Shown: positions 31,529 to 45,843, counted from the stretch's first letter. The stretch is 64,000 nt of DNA from Pocillopora verrucosa (GCF_036669915.1 NC_089312.1:19926817-19990816); one strand, 5' to 3'. Notes: generated by a model not told the origin, from the letters alone. Program-made: numbers and translations.

Positions 31529-34500
31529 CATAGCTGGAAGTTATGGGGATTTGTAAGTTGTAAAGCCTTAGTTTGCACATGAAGGGAAGTCCCGTTTGCC
31601 TACTCCCTTGGTTTAGTTTTAGTGGAGAGAGAGGTTAACAATAGTTGTGAAATATTTTAAATTATTATGATAAGTAACATTATGACATACCATTTGAAAC
31701 GAACCCTAGACAAGAGCTTAAACAAAGTTTACATTTTTACGTTTGTTACAAATTTAAATAAGCTTTGTGGCGGAACCCAGCCAGAAAGGTCTAGTTAGTT
31801 CTTCGAATGGCCGTTACTTTTGCAAGTCATGTAGAACAGGGTGCCTGCAGAGTATTGGGAAATTCCTTTCTTTCTTTGTGATGATTTGAGTTTCCTGACC
31901 ATTGCCATTTTTGAGAGAAATCGTAATTTAAGTATTTATGTATAGACTTACGTGAAACTGACTGGCTTGCGATGATTCATCGGGCTTAAATTCCTTTTAA
32001 ACACACTGAAGAATTTCCCTTTTGAAAAATTTATTACAATAGCGGCTCCTTATTGGCCAGCTAGTCTGAACTTTCTAAACGAGTTACTGACCGTCATGAA
32101 AGCGCTCTTACTCAACTGATACAAATTATAACCTTACGAACTGCAATATAACTGCTCCAACAAAGCATATGTAAAAAGCGCGGGAAAACCCCTTCAGCCA
32201 ATAACTTTTGGCCTTTTACCATGATCGGTTGTAAAAATGATTCTTTCAGATCTTTTTGAAGTAATTTTAATCAATGAATTAGAGCCTTTTATTTAAGAAT
32301 TGTTATTTATTTCAGATGTATCTTGTATGTATTGAAACTTTATGAGAAAAACCAAGATATACATAATATATAAGTTAAATTGGAGTTTAAATTCAAGAGA
32401 TATGAGCTATAAATATTAATTATTGCCTTAGTGTTTTTATTTGGCGGTTTTTGCCGCAGCTTTGTTCGTTACTTAAAATTTTTTTTAACATTTATTTTAT
32501 TCTGTTATCAGTACTTTTTTTGTAAATATTTCCACAGTGCTTTTCATTTCACGCTGTGCTTTAACTCGAAGAGATATGGGTAAAAAATATTATTGATAGA
32601 TATAGATAGTAGCTGTAGATTCAAAGTTATTGCATTGCATGCACAAATGATGATTAAAAAATGATTATAATTAAACTTGAATTACAAGGAGATGAAAGGT
32701 TCCATAAATTCCCATGCTATGATTCAGAGGTCCTGTGTTTTTCTTATCAAGCGTCATATTTCTAAATTTACGGAGTGCTTAATCTAAAAATGTACTCATT
32801 GGAAACATTTCGTTATGGCTGTTGTTTTGTCTTCTTTGCCAAATTTAAGCAGTGAGAGGTCAGCACCAAATTTTCTTCTCACTTATTGCACCTAATCCGA
32901 TCAATTTTAGGTTACAAGAAATAAACTTACACTACAACGAGATGAAAAATCCCATAATTTCTCTAAGAGTTCTTGCGTTTTGCTAACAAGCGCCACTTTG
33001 AAGGATGTATTCGTCATAGTTTTGAATTTACTCGATCTTAGAATGCGCTCATAATTTGATTCTGAAATTAGCTCATCATGCCACATATGCCATGGTACCT
33101 CATCTGTCTGTGCAGTGTTTGAACGGTTTAGCAATTAATTTTTGAATGCTCAAGCCTCTCCTCTTGCAACAGCCATTTGACGGAAACCCGATCTGGTTTG
33201 TAACCCAGTGTTTAAAAGTAAGCTTGTTATGCCCTGTACACAATTCTACCGCAAATCGTTTTATGCTGCGTGTTGTACATCATAGATTTAAGTGTCACCT
33301 TTTGACACAAGCCGTTTGACGGAAATCGAACCATGTGAGTGTCGCGTCTAAGTCAGAGAGTGCAGAAAGTCAAAGTAAAGTGCCGCTGTCTATGGCAGGG
33401 TCCTTTTTAGAATAAGTGTTACATAATGTACGCTTTAGATTTTCTTGTGACTTTCTCTATTCCTTTTAAAACTGATTGACCATAATTATTAATGGAAAAT
33501 TTGGATGACCCTTAACAGAGTGGAGTTTTTTGCTTGCTTGTTACGTAGAGGGTGAGTTTAAGGTTGAGGTTGAGGTTCATAGTGAAAAGGCACTCCCATC
33601 TGGCTTTTGGCAAACGCTTCGTTCGGCTACTGTGAAAAACAAGCACGAAGTCTAGGGATCCATTCCTCTCGTGCACCGAGCCGACATCTGGGTATCAAGC
33701 TTCACAGCAGTTTTCTGACGAAGTTTGGGGGTCAAGACGCGTGAGTTCTGCGGAAGCATATTTTCTCACCTGGGGATGCAAGTCATGGATTTCGGGGTCA
33801 CATAAGATAACCAGGGCATGGCCATGCTAGTCTCTTCCGTGTAGAGCTAAGAGACTAATATGGGTGCGCCTTTGGCATCTTTCACATCGGACCCCCGACG
33901 TTTGCGATCGTTTTGGATGTGCATGACCATAGCCTTAGTCCTTTGCTTTTGAGATACAAAGTGTGGTCGAAAAGGGTACCCTCTCTGGCATGTAAAAACA
34001 TTCCATTTGGCGACTGGAGAAAATTGAATGCAAAGCATCATATATAGACCAATCGCCTTCCTTGTTGTGAGCAGAGAGATCTGGGCAAGAATCATCGGAA
34101 AGGTGGGGAAGTAAGTCGTTTCTTCAAGGTGGGGTGGGGTGGTTAAGGTATTTTGGTCCGCAATGGCTACTTTTCGTTAGTGCCCTGAAATGTTCCGGTT
34201 TTTTTTCCAAAGTTCCAGCAGTTTGCTTTAAAAATAATGTGAGCACTGGAAAGTCTGTCTTTATAAGGGAAAATGATCTCATTAGAAGCGTGTTTACGTA
34301 ATAACCCTTTGTAAGAACTGGTTTCTGCATAGCGCATAGCGCATAGCCAGCTGCAAGGAAGGTAGGCAGTTTGGCTGGGTATTCTGCAGTCAAGTCGACC
34401 TTGTTTTAATTCTGGAGCGTTGCTTTATGCTTGTAACGGAAACTCGATGACGATACATTAACTTGTACATGGTAGATCATTCTCCACCTCGGCAGCCCAG

Positions 34501-35807
34501 GACAAAGAGTCCCTTGTCCTCTGCGTGAGTCAATAAAAAATGCTTTCGGCTACTGCATGCACTGCATAAAAACATCAAGTGAACGAGTCTTTACAGATGT
34601 TTAGAAAAATAAAAGCGTTTTTAGTGTTTTACAAACCTCAGTCAAGGCTTAAGCTGACGAGTGGAAATCTTTATTTCAAATCTACTTTAGATTTCCTTAC
34701 AGCTCTCGCGGTTTGGAGAACTTGGAAATGTTTCCGGGAAATATAATTCAATTTATAAACGTTCAACAAGCGTAGTGTTACTTATGACTTTAGATAGCGT
34801 AACTTTACACGTCCATGCCTCTTGAAGAGAGGTCATGCTACGATTTCCGATTTTACCATTTGATGATTATAGAACAGCGTCCTCCTCTTAATTAAAGATT
34901 GTCCGAAATTGCTTCACGGTAGAGGAAAACTTTGATGAAAGGTGAATGGTCTTGTAATACTTACTAATAAATCGATCAATTAAATGTAAAACATTTTTAA
35001 GAAATGATCAGTTTCATAAAATAGTGATGCAAATGTAAACCGCGTCAATTCGCGTCAATTCCGCGTCAGTACGAGGGGGAAATGTGGGAGGTTCAGTTTT
35101 TTATTTGTACGCGTTAATTCCTATTTGGACGTATTTTACAAGCACGGAAAACATAAAAAGAAGAGAATCCTCTCTAACTTGCAAAGATTAACCGGGTAAC
35201 GTCTTGAGACTTGTAAATAACAGGACCATGCAGCATTTCATCACAGATAGCACGGAGACTTCACGGTCTCAAGTTATGAATTTGTGAATTCTGCTTTTGC
35301 CAGCGTCTGTCTTGGTCTCTTTTCCAAAGTCCAAAAATAAATTAAGAATCAGCAAACCAAAGGCGCTGATCACTAATTCAAACTGTGAAATATGGCACAT
35401 TTTTTTTTTTTTAACCGTTATGGTCAGATAGTTCTGATTACGTAATAATGGAATTTTATGTCTGAATGTCTGAACGCATCGGACTGGCCTGCTTGTTCTC
35501 ACCAGAAGTATGCAAATTAATTCAGCCACAACGATACTTTTTTGAAGCGTGTTGGTCTCTTGTGAGCCATTTCACAAGGTTACTCCCCTTTGTTTCAGTA
35601 GATGGGAATTGACGACTGTAGAAAAACGCTTAGCAGGTGATACGCCTTTCTGTCGGTATAAAACTGTGCAAACTGATCAGCAAGATGTTAAGAAACTAAA
35701 ATTACTTATGTCTTCCTGTAGCTTGCCACCGAGGACAAACGCTTTCATGGTTGCTGGCTTTTGCTTGATATAAAATTTAAAGTAGCGTTCGTTACTTTAC
35801 CTCTAGA
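31529..35807. other. DAGL 3' UTR and intergenic DNA
   Basis: No protein-coding or RNA gene is seen. Possible polyadenylation signals for DAGL are ATTAAA near 32653 and AATAAA at 32920-32925. Short tandem motifs include GCGCATA repeats near 34330 and CGCGTCAATT repeats at 35040-35068. The strong open frame on the plus strand at 35761-36336 is the shadow of the receptor encoded on the other strand. Confidence 0.6.
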
Positions 35808-36911
35808 TTACGAAGGTCTAGTCTTTGATTTGTCATTAGGGTTAAACACTAAACTAAACGTGGAACGTCGTTCGCTTCTCATTGGAGGAAGAGGAGAGGT
35901 AGTGCGTAGTACAAACACTTTTTCAAATACTCGAGGGTGTTTGCCATGCGATTGGTGGCAAATTAAAGCCCTGCAAATTTTCGCAAGAATTTTCAAGTCA
36001 ATAGACCCGAAGATGATGGGGTTGACAATAGAGTTCGCATACATAAGAATGTTGCTGAAGGTGACAACCTTGCTGAAGAGCTCAGGTTGTTTGGAACCGT
36101 TTCCAAAATCATGCCATAACCACGTCACATGCGTTGGTAACATGCACACGGCAAACGCCACGACAGCGGCAACAAACACGTGGACGATTTTAAGATTTCG
36201 TTGTGTTGGCAGGGAAGCTGAACGCCGGCTACTGATCGAGACATTTGTCCATTGCCTTAGAGAGTTCTTGTCCTTGTACAATGCTCTGACTATGAACGCG
36301 TACAGAACAGTCATTAAAAGCAGAGGTATCGCGTAAAGAGAGGTGAAGATAGTGAGGGTGAACACTTTGCCACTGTAAGAACGAGGCCATAATTCTCCAC
36401 ATTGTGACCCATCAAGCCTCAGTGCAAGCGACAGAGGAAGTACGATCAAGCAAGATGAAAGCCAAAAAACAACAATTGTTATTATTCCAGTTCGTAGGTG
36501 AATTCTCGGCTTCAGTGGTGTTACGATCAGTCTATAACGATCCACGCACATGAATAAAAGCGTCATAACTGACACGTACACCAAAACAGACTGAAGAGGA
36601 TAAATAACGTGGCAGAGTGCAGCTCCATACGGGAATTCACCGATCATCTTTTCCCCAGCATCTAATGGAATGCTGACAAGGCACGTCCCTGCATCAGTGG
36701 CCGCCAGATTTAAAATGAGATAATCATTGATTTTTCTCTTTTTAAGGCTAAAAATCGCTTTAAATACCAAAATATTGCCGATCGTCCCTAGGAACGTAAT
36801 TAGTATTAAGAGAGTTACTGCTATGACCTGAAGTGTCTGCACTGTGTTGTCGCGTGGTTGCTCTGTGGTGGAATTTGCGATGTTGTATAAACCATCGTTG
36901 GTGTAGTTCAT
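35808..36911 (-). CDS. Rhodopsin-class GPCR, peptide-receptor-like (paralogue A1)
   Basis: Seven-transmembrane class A receptor of 367 residues in one coding exon. The first ATG (MNYTND) is at 36911; the open frame extends further upstream without an ATG. The N-terminus carries NYT and NST glycosylation sequons. TM1 has GN; TM2 has LNLAATDAGT with Asp2.50. The conserved Cys in ALCHVIYPLQ lies 25 residues before the DRY Arg and can pair with SQCGELWP in ECL2. TM3 ends MCVDRYRLIV. TM6 reads VCMLPTHVTWLW rather than CWLP. TM7 ends VNPIIF, so Phe replaces the NPxxY Tyr. The C-tail is short and Ser/Thr-rich. The closest relative in the window is the gene at 59485-60645. The ligand is unknown; a peptide ligand is inferred only from general resemblance. 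Confidence 0.9.
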   Translation of the reverse strand: MNYTNDGLYNIANSTTEQPRDNTVQTLQVIAVTLLILITFLGTIGNILVFKAIFSLKKRKINDYLILNLAATDAGTCLVSIPLDAGEKMIGEFPYGAALCHVIYPLQSVLVYVSVMTLLFMCVDRYRLIVTPLKPRIHLRTGIITIVVFWLSSCLIVLPLSLALRLDGSQCGELWPRSYSGKVFTLTIFTSLYAIPLLLMTVLYAFIVRALYKDKNSLRQWTNVSISSRRSASLPTQRNLKIVHVFVAAVVAFAVCMLPTHVTWLWHDFGNGSKQPELFSKVVTFSNILMYANSIVNPIIFGSIDLKILAKICRALICHQSHGKHPRVFEKVFVLRTTSPLPPMRSERRSTFSLVFNPNDKSKTRPS

Positions 36912-39143
36912 CTTTCGCCTGAGATAAATGTCGATTACTTCTCCAAGTTTAATTTCACGGCATGGAAGCAATATGCTTCCGAGTAAGTTGTGTTTACTGA
37001 CTTTCAAGAGGACAAGGTAAACTTTATGAGAACAACGACGCCGTCAAATTAATTAATCATCATCACCCAATCATGGAAGGTTATCCCTGGTAATCTTTAA
37101 TCCCAATTCCTGCACTAAATCCTGAAATTCGTAACTTTAATCCTGTAAAACATACTTCAGATTTGCGACAGAAGACGAAGACCATTAGGCGGATGTCTGC
37201 TTATCATGTCGTTTGTTCAGTTCTGCGTTTGGCTTTATTTCATGCAGGTCACATTTAATGGATCAACTTCGACCGAGTCTTTCATCGAGTTGACTGAACG
37301 ATCAAGACTATTTCACTAAGCGGCCAAAAACTTTTAATTTGACGAGATTTATAATGCTTGAAAATCAGATTAATCGTTGTTCTCGGAGTTGGTACAAATC
37401 TTGAGAGAAAATCTCTAAAATCTATGTGAACGTTTTCACTCCTGTAGGAGTGACTATAAGGGTGAACTTTTCTTTACATATTAATATCAATACATGGCCA
37501 AGCAGAAAGGTCACGAGAGGAAGAAACCAATTTATCAACAAAAGGATATAGTGTGATACAACGCCAATTTCTCAGTGTTAAGAATACACGAATTTTAAAG
37601 CAGAAAGTGCAGAGAATGCACACTTAATATGAAGAGTGAATAAGTTAGTGAAAGCAGGATACCGAAACCAACGTGACTGTTTTAATTTTCCTATAATAAC
37701 CTTCTAAGCTACTTAAAATAACATTAATGCGCGATGTCACGCTAAATTTTCTTGAAATTATTATCAAGTGTTTTTTTGTCTTAAAATGCATTCCTTGTCA
37801 GTATGGACATTAGATTCGCCTCAAGATGTTTGTTGTTTAATAAATCGCATTACAATCACAACGTGCAAGACTACGTGCAAGCTTGGTATCTTTATATAGC
37901 GTGGCACCTATCCAATGTCCAACATACAAAAAACAAGGTCACGTTATTTCAGGCAATGCGCACGGAATCACGATGCTAATCAATGAAAGCTCTAAGCGCG
38001 GAATTCTATCGGCTGTTTAATAAACAAGTGTCATGGGCAAGACATAATGACCGAGAAATGCGTGCGAACGACGCCGCAACTCCTTATGGATAATGAAGTC
38101 TTGTAGATAAAAACAAAGCAATTAGCTCTCATAAACCAAATATGCTCCTTGTCCTGCTGCTGGCAGTTAGCCATCTCCTTTGTGGACGGTAGAGTTTAGT
38201 GAGAGCTTCATGAGACGACAGATGCTTCTTTCCTTGAGTTAATGTTATAAAATTCTCTGCCTTAGGAAATGAAGTAGTGAACGTCGACATGAAGGCTAAT
38301 CTTAAATAAAGAACGGCAAGACGTGCCGGTTTTTTCCCTTCTTTTTTAGATTCTTTTATTCTCAACAAAAACAACTTTCTTGGTTGAGGTATCTTAGACA
38401 GAATCAAGAGATTATAATATGTAAGTTGGATTCTCGTAACTTATCTTTCTAAAAAAACTGTTTTGCACATTTAGTATTCTTATCCTCAACAAGGCAGCGA
38501 AACACCTAAAGCTGGCCATACAGGTTCGGAAGCCTGCGTGTCGATGGACACATTCAATAAGCATTTCCTTGACAAGTCTCCGCGTACAAAAAGTGTCACA
38601 TGTGTCAGTTTTTACGGTTGAGTGCTGAAAGGGACCTGCAGTTGCCTTTGTTTTGCTTTGCTGCGCCCTGTGATTGGCTCAAAGAACTAGCGCCACCCGC
38701 TCGATCAATCAGATACCTAACTCAAATCAATCCAAACTTGATAAACCGCGTTTTCCTGCACTTTAGATAGTTTGTTTGTTCAGAATTAAAATTTTTAACA
38801 TGGTGACAGTTTCCTTTGTTCCGATTGGCTCTTGAGATTCGTTCTGACCTTTCAAGATGCATTCTAAACACGGAACCCAGACAGGGAAAACTTGTCAGGG
38901 ATGAAATTGCTTCTGCCGATGAATTAACAAGGACACTTGACAAGGAATATTGTTAAGAGTTTCACGGAATGTCTACTCCAACGTGTTTTCCTAAACATGA
39001 ATGGTCGACAGTTTTAAAATTGTTCTCACTGAATGCACATGTCTGAAAATCTGTCTAACTTAATTAGAAAAATAATGAAATTGATGAATTTATGAACTAA
39101 ATTACTTTATATAGATGCCCTTTGATTTTATGTAGTATTGATT
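36912..39143. other. Intergenic, no gene seen
   Basis: The spacer between two minus-strand receptors must include the 5' UTR and promoter of the first. No coding potential above background, no RNA gene and no repeat family that I recognise. Confidence 0.6.
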
Positions 39144-41524
39144 TCAAACCACACTTTCCCTTGTTTTATATCTGTCTAACGCCAGCAATCTGTGGCATTC
39201 AGTGGCGCCGACAGCTTGTGAGCCACTTTTGTGCGTGCCATTACTCACAGTAACAGAAAGACGTTTGGATCTCTGACTTTTACGCAGCTGGTGTCTAAAC
39301 GCTCCACGGAAGTTCTCGTTGAATATAAGATACAGGCATGGGTTGATCGCAGGATAGGCGTGTGAGACAACAAAGAGGGTTAATGTTAAGGACGTACTGA
39401 GACAGATGTTAAGGTTGAACGTTAGCAGAAAGTGAGTGGCTTGCACTGGAAGCCAACAGAGGGCAAATATGGTCACTACGGTTATCAGCATAATGATGAC
39501 TTTACGATTTTGCATTTCGATTCGCTGACGATTTTTATCGATATGTTCACCGGGTGCCCTTCTTTTCCACATACGCAGTACAATCTTTGAATAGAGAACG
39601 GTCATGACTAATAGAGGAATCAGGTAAAACAAAACAAACCGGATGATCATCTCGTACTTCGTTATTTCATGAGAAGCTAAAAGATCGTCCACCCATCGCG
39701 GGGCGCATATGACTTGACCCGATTCATGGTAGAGCTTGTACTTGTAAAGTTCACTCGCAAACACTACCGCAGGAATGACCCATGTTGAAACGATTGCCGT
39801 CACTATCAGCCTAAAAGCCAGGGGTCTTCTCATTGTGCGCACGACTGCGTGGTAGCGGTCATAGGTCATGACTGTCAACGTCAGGATGGATGAGCCAATG
39901 GAAGTATAGGCAAGAAATGGCAGACTCTTGCAAAGAAAAACACCAAATCCGCCTGGAAACCACCTTACGCTTTCATACAAGTACGTAAGGGATAGGGGGA
40001 TGGCCGTAATGACGTCAAGGATATCGGAGGCCGCCATGTTAACAATTAATATATTAAAGGTTGTCTTTAATTCGGGATAGTGGTTGACTAGGAAGATAAT
40101 CATTGCGTTGCCAAAGAAACCAATGAAGAAAATGATGACGTAGGCAATCGTTAAGCCGATTTTGAGTGACAGCGTTGCTGGCTGAAAACTACATTCATTA
40201 GACACGCCAGGGATACTCGAATTCGACCCTGGAATAAAAGTAAAAGTAAAAGGCAATGCAATAAGCCAAGTAAAATTCAAATATTGTTTTATGTGTTGTC
40301 AATTAGGCTTAATACCTATGAACATTGATAAGGTCCTAGGTTTCCTGGTTTCCTGTGACATATATTACATCAAATATACACAATTGTTACCTTATGTATT
40401 TTGCTTATTGTTTTATTTTCTTGTGAAGTAGATTTTGCATTTTGTATTCCGTGTAAACACCTATGTTTCGATCCCAGTTCCATGAGTAGCATTGTCGAGT
40501 CCAGGCCTATTTTTTCAAAGACGGCCCTCGTATATATAATTTATTAGTTTAAACAACTTATTATTGTGAGACTTCTGAGTACATGTTAAATCAAGTTGCT
40601 CCCTAGTTGCTCCGCCATAATCTCCAATCCCTTTGTTTTGCTAAATTATGTTAAAAATGTAGCTGTTGTGATATGGAAATCCCTATTATTTCATGCACTT
40701 ATCGCAAATAACTATCATCCGGCTTTCAGGGAACACTTGAGTGGAGTGACGCCATAAAAGAGACAGTTTGGCGTATGATACAAAGATAAAAATTATAAAC
40801 ATCAATATTAATTTAAGACTTGACCTGAGGCCGACATCATCTTACAAAATCTTAAAGACAAAGGCTGCAATTAAATTTACTTTGTTGTTTTAAGTCTTTT
40901 TTAAAATTTTCATAACATTTCTGAGAAAATAGACAGAAGGGAAAAAGGATAGTAAACTTGTTTCCTTGTGAAACAAAAGACCATCCATTCGTCCGCAAAA
41001 TTGAACCGCGAGATTTACCAATAGATTTGCTAGAAAGGATCTCTGTGTCACGAAGATTGGTTTTCACTTAATTAAGGAAAATTCTAGCTCATTTTACTTC
41101 TGGGAACAACCAGTTGGTACATAACAAGCGGTAAGCTGTATTCTCTATTCAAACAAGTCAATTTGTTGGACATGTTTCAGATGCAGGCTTCCTCAAAAAT
41201 GTCCCATGGTGAATTCATTAAGACGATGTCCAGCCTCAAAACTTTTCGTATGCAATGAACTCAATTGAACGAAAATCTCGAAGTTTTATATAACCATTCT
41301 AGGCGAGACTTTGTCTTTACACATCTTTCTTTCTAACTGTTGTTTTTCTGATTGCTCTATTATGTTTTATGTTTTAAACATCTGTCAACACAGAGTTTTC
41401 TTATTGAACTTTAAACTCCTATTGAACCTTTATGCTTCAAAGATGAGTTCATAGAAATCTTTTTATCTGTATCATATTTAAGTGTTTAACTCTCACCTGT
41501 GTAATTGGCAAACATTACAGACAT
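39144..41524 (-). CDS. Rhodopsin-class neuropeptide-receptor-like GPCR with a split start
   Basis: Main exon 40228-39144 encodes all seven helices. TM1 has GFFGNAMIIF, TM2 has NMAASDILD, and Cys3.25 in FLCKSLPF pairs with QVICAP in ECL2. TM3 ends MTYDRYHAVV, TM6 has ALCWLP, and TM7 has AINPCLYLIFN, so every class A landmark is present. A basic C-tail follows. The open frame has no ATG at its 5' end but a good acceptor (TTTTACTTTTATTCCAG). A phase-matched start exon lies at 41524-41497, reading MSVMFANYT then G|GTGAGA, across a 1.27-kb intron. The joined protein has 370 residues with NYT and NSS sequons. The sequence style (FYLIPLLVMTVLYSKI, NRKVIIMLITVV) resembles NPFF/QRFP and tachykinin-type receptors. 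The receptor call is firm; the start exon is inferred. Confidence 0.88.
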
Positions 41525-44407
41525 CACAAAATCCTTGGCACTTTGAAATCTACTCTGATATCCCTGAAGATATTCTCTGTGTCAAAAGACAATAAGAATA
41601 GTAATTATTTTATATTTTAAATAGGAAATTGAAGACAGATAACAGATGACACGAAAAAAAACATATATGTTGATACCAATTTCCCATTTGCCATTGTGAC
41701 CTCATAAGATTATATTGCAAAGATAACAAGAAACTGGAAAACGACATAAATGCAAAGCTACTTCTCGAGGTAACAGCTTTCGATCTTACAGTATTTAACA
41801 CTATTCATGTTAAGATGGATAGTGCCACTTCTGTTTTATTTTGAAATTACATCACAAAAATTTTAGACACTCAAATGGAAGAATCAAACGATAATGACAA
41901 AAAGCAAGAGCTGTGTTTTTTTAGCGAGACCCTCCGGTGGCTTTCTATAAATTATACTTTTAGAGGGAGGACTACAATCTTTCAACAGTGTTGGACAATA
42001 TCTCTGGTTTGTTTTAAATTGTTTTGTTTCGATTCCTTTTTTCGCTGATTTCGGACTTGAGAAGTTTCAAAAGGCCCTCTTTGCAGAAAGCAATGTATAG
42101 CCGTCTAAATAATGGCAGATTCCTACTTCACGCACGTACAGGCGACCACATTAGGTATCATTGCTTGATATCGCGCACGAAAATCGATTAATCTACCGGC
42201 AGGTCTTCGATCCTAAAAAAAAAAAATTCATTTTTTGAGTTAAATTCGAGTCTCTGCAGGAAAAGCTTTTGTTAAATGAGTAAAAAAAAAAGGAAAATGC
42301 CAAATACGAACTGACCTACATACGTAAACTTATGTAAATACCACTGAAACCCTACTTATCTTAAAAAATGAATCAAATGCCTAACAATTATTCTAACTTT
42401 GATTAAGAAATAACACTGAATTCCTGGTTCACCCATCGATGAGTCATCAGTTTTACATCAGAAGTCTCCAGAAAGGCCTACTTAAGAATCAACAAACCTT
42501 AAAACCTACTGTTGAGACAGCGAAAGCAGATATTTCACACATATTTTGCGATTGAAAATGTAGCCTTGAGGGCCATTTTTTAAAATCCAATCTCAGCAAC
42601 ATGAATGCTGTATGACTGAAAGTTGAATGGCTAAATTCACATGAGAATGCTCTTGGTTAAGTGGCTATAACATACTTTGTGGCAGGAATAGTTTGGCACC
42701 GAAAAAGCCAAGAAATCAAAGGCTTATTTGAAATAATTGAAAGGACTCAGAAATGAGAGCTTAAAGCTAAGCAACTGAAAAGGTGCAAAGCAAATTGGTG
42801 TCAAATAATGATTATTCTTGTGCGCCGTGTGAAATGTCTTCATTGTTTAAAACCTGAGCAGTGATTCATTATAATGGTAACCGAGACAAGTTGGCCAGAC
42901 TAAACACAATTCTGCTATTCACCGTGGAAATGAAACACTTATTTCTGAAGTCGCTTAATTGTTTCTATACTTTTATTCGAGTCCACGTCTTAAAATCCAT
43001 TTTATAAAACATAGCATTTAATTTCGATTTTCGCGAGTTTTGTTTGATTTCTATGAACTTAAATGAACAAATCCCCTCCAAAAATACATATTTTGTAGTG
43101 GAAATGGTGAAAAAATAAGCAAATGAAAACAACGGAATGCAGGATAGTTTGAAACTTTTCTCGTTACGCAAGGACACAGTGACTTAGGTTCATTTATCAG
43201 TTATTGAAGAAAAGGATAATCATATGAAAAGGAAAGTGGCATTTGACATTGCAAGACCTGTGAGAGAGGTTATGTGTTATCACATTTCCGCCACCAATGC
43301 CATTAATTGTATGTAAGGTTTTCATATCCATTTACTTGAGATTGAAGATACGATGAACAAGAGCCATGGTCGCTTTAAGATTTGACCTCACTAAGTAAGA
43401 AAAAAAAACGCTCAAAAGTTCACCATTTAGTGACGATGGACGTCGATTGCAATACAAATGCAAAGTAAATGGCTGAAATATAAACAACATATTATGAAAA
43501 TCGTCCCTGAAACACTTTGGTTTTTAGCCTACTTCAGAACAGTCAAATCCCAGGTAACGAATTATGATGCCTTGATCTTGGCACTCAGAGCTACACCCCA
43601 AATTCAATGAAAAGGAAAAGTTACTCAGTATGTGAGTTTTCATCGAGAAAAAGATGCATTTTGACTACAGTTCTATGTATAATTTAAGTTAAGTGCTGCT
43701 ACTCACCAAGGCGTCTGTCCTTCTCGAGACTGATTAAAATAAAATATGTGGCTATTGTATTTATCTGCTCCTGAGTGCCACAGTTTAGCAAGCACGTTAT
43801 GTCAAATCACGCTATTTGGAGATAAAACAGGCAAAAGGCAAGTTATTCTCAGATCTTTTCTATCTCCTCCGGAACTCAATGACATGTTAATTACACTTGG
43901 CGAAGCTAATAACACCAGTTTAGGTTTATAGATAACCCAACATTTTATGTATGTAAGAGAATCTAAAACTCTTTTAAAAGCCTCTGAAACGTGACTTAGT
44001 CGTGGTTGGCTGAAAAAGAATAAGGTGTTATGCGAAAAGTGCGTGGTCGTAATAAATGACGAATTCCCGGCACAGAGTTTCAAAGAAACGTTTTTCGGAG
44101 TGGAATTCCAACGAACGTTAAAGATCGCATAATAATCATGAGTTCATTCGATTTCTTTAGATCCCAGTTGTCTGTGCTGGCTCACGGACCTCTCCGTATC
44201 GAAATTTTCCTCTTTGTGAAGCGGTTAATGGCTGAGATCTTCGGTCTTAACATGCGCCAGGGCACTCCTACTAGAAATATTTAATATCAGATTTCTGCAG
44301 TTCTGGTCCATAATTGTTAATTATCTCCAAAATTTGCCTACTGCTATCAAATTTTGCTCTAAGGTAATTACAACATCACTTTTAATCACCTAGGGAACTG
44401 AGTTACA

Positions 44408-44427
44408 TCTCTCTCTCTCTCTCTCTG
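44408..44427. repeat. (CT)n dinucleotide microsatellite
   Basis: Ten consecutive CT units. Confidence 0.9.
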
Positions 44428-45843
44428 CTACAAGTATTACATTTCCATGCTACCTCAGTGGAGATAAAAAATAAAACGGAACTTGTTTATTTTGTAAACC
44501 TGGATAATCTATTTACCTCCGTTTGAGCCTTCAACCCTAAATCTATTTTGAGATCAAATTGATCTTTTTTTCCATTCCCTGTTACTTTACAGTGAACACA
44601 ATACACACAGCTTTGCTGCTCTGTCTTTAAGGAGGGAGAGTTCATGTACCTTGCCTTATTCTGATGGTGATTGGTTTGCCAACAGACAGCTTTTTAAGTG
44701 ATCTCTGAGGAGTGCAATAAGGTCTCTTACGTTCCTGTTAGCCGAACTAATAGAGAACCTCTTATAGAGACACTTAATATACTAACCTGAGTAACTGAAT
44801 CACAAAAGCTGTGTAATACTTTCAACACGCCGTGCTTTCGACAAGCTAAGATATGACGCAATCCAACCTCTGAAATAGGAAGTTTTCGGTGGGAAGTCTT
44901 CGTAAAATTTGTTGATGTTAGATTAACGAGAGAAGTTTGGAACTGTAAGATTTCACCTTGAGAAATTTCAGAAACAAGAAAATATTATCTATTCGACGGA
45001 TCACTGAGGGTTGTAGGTTAATTGAATTTTTTGGTTAATGGGAGAATATGCCTTATCTTGATTTCTTAAACTGACAGATGAAAAAGTAAGAGGTTGAATG
45101 ATTGCATTTAAGTGATTTTATGTAAATGACTGCAGTTCTTTTTATAGATATAGATGAATATTTCAAGGTCTTCAAAGGTAATTTCAAAACCAGAACAGGC
45201 GAAGTTTCTAAATGTAGAAGCAAACAAATAAAAAATGAAATGGAAATGCTGAAACAGAATAGGATTGGTTCATAATTTTGATCAACATGAATGAATGTGG
45301 CACGTTCGGCTAAATTATTAAAGGTACCGCGGAGATCATCCGTGATTCAGCTTAATTCACTCATTCAATACCATGTGACGGTCCTTCAGCCTAATTTCCC
45401 AATTATCATCCCATGATTGAAAATGAGTAAGGTGATTATTGTGTCTCTATCATTGATATTAGAAACTAGCTACCTGATCTCGCAGAAAGAACTGAAAAAT
45501 GCTCTTACTCCTGATCGATCTGTTTTACTAATTCATGACACCTATAGTTTATTTTGAAATCAGAACATATGTTTTCCTTGCTTCTTACGATTACATATTT
45601 TAAAAAGGGGCTTCATAAATCGCCCAACGTCGATCAGCATATGTTATCGTATGTAAGCAAAGAACTCCTTTGCTCGGAACACTATCAGGAAAATTTTTAA
45701 GAAAGAGACCACACTTACTGTCGGTTTAACGGTGTAATAAACCATGCGTACAGTTGAGAGAAAACGATAAACGTTCGTTAATCAGGAGCCGAGCGTCAGA
45801 GACTGACAAGTTTTTCGAGTTCTTGTGGTTTAATGCTTTTAAT

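Noticed and set aside
35761-36336. 191-residue plus-strand open frame
   Set aside because: Antisense to the C-terminal half of the receptor at 35808-36911, which has all class A landmarks.
36912-37007. Longer N-terminus for receptor A1 starting at 37007
   Set aside because: The first codon there is TTG. The ATG at 36911 gives an N-terminus like its paralogue, with glycosylation sequons.
40229-40280. Translation of the 39144-40280 receptor starting at MNFTWL
   Set aside because: The codon is TTG, not ATG, and the stretch is a polypyrimidine tract ending in CAG, so it reads as the end of an intron.
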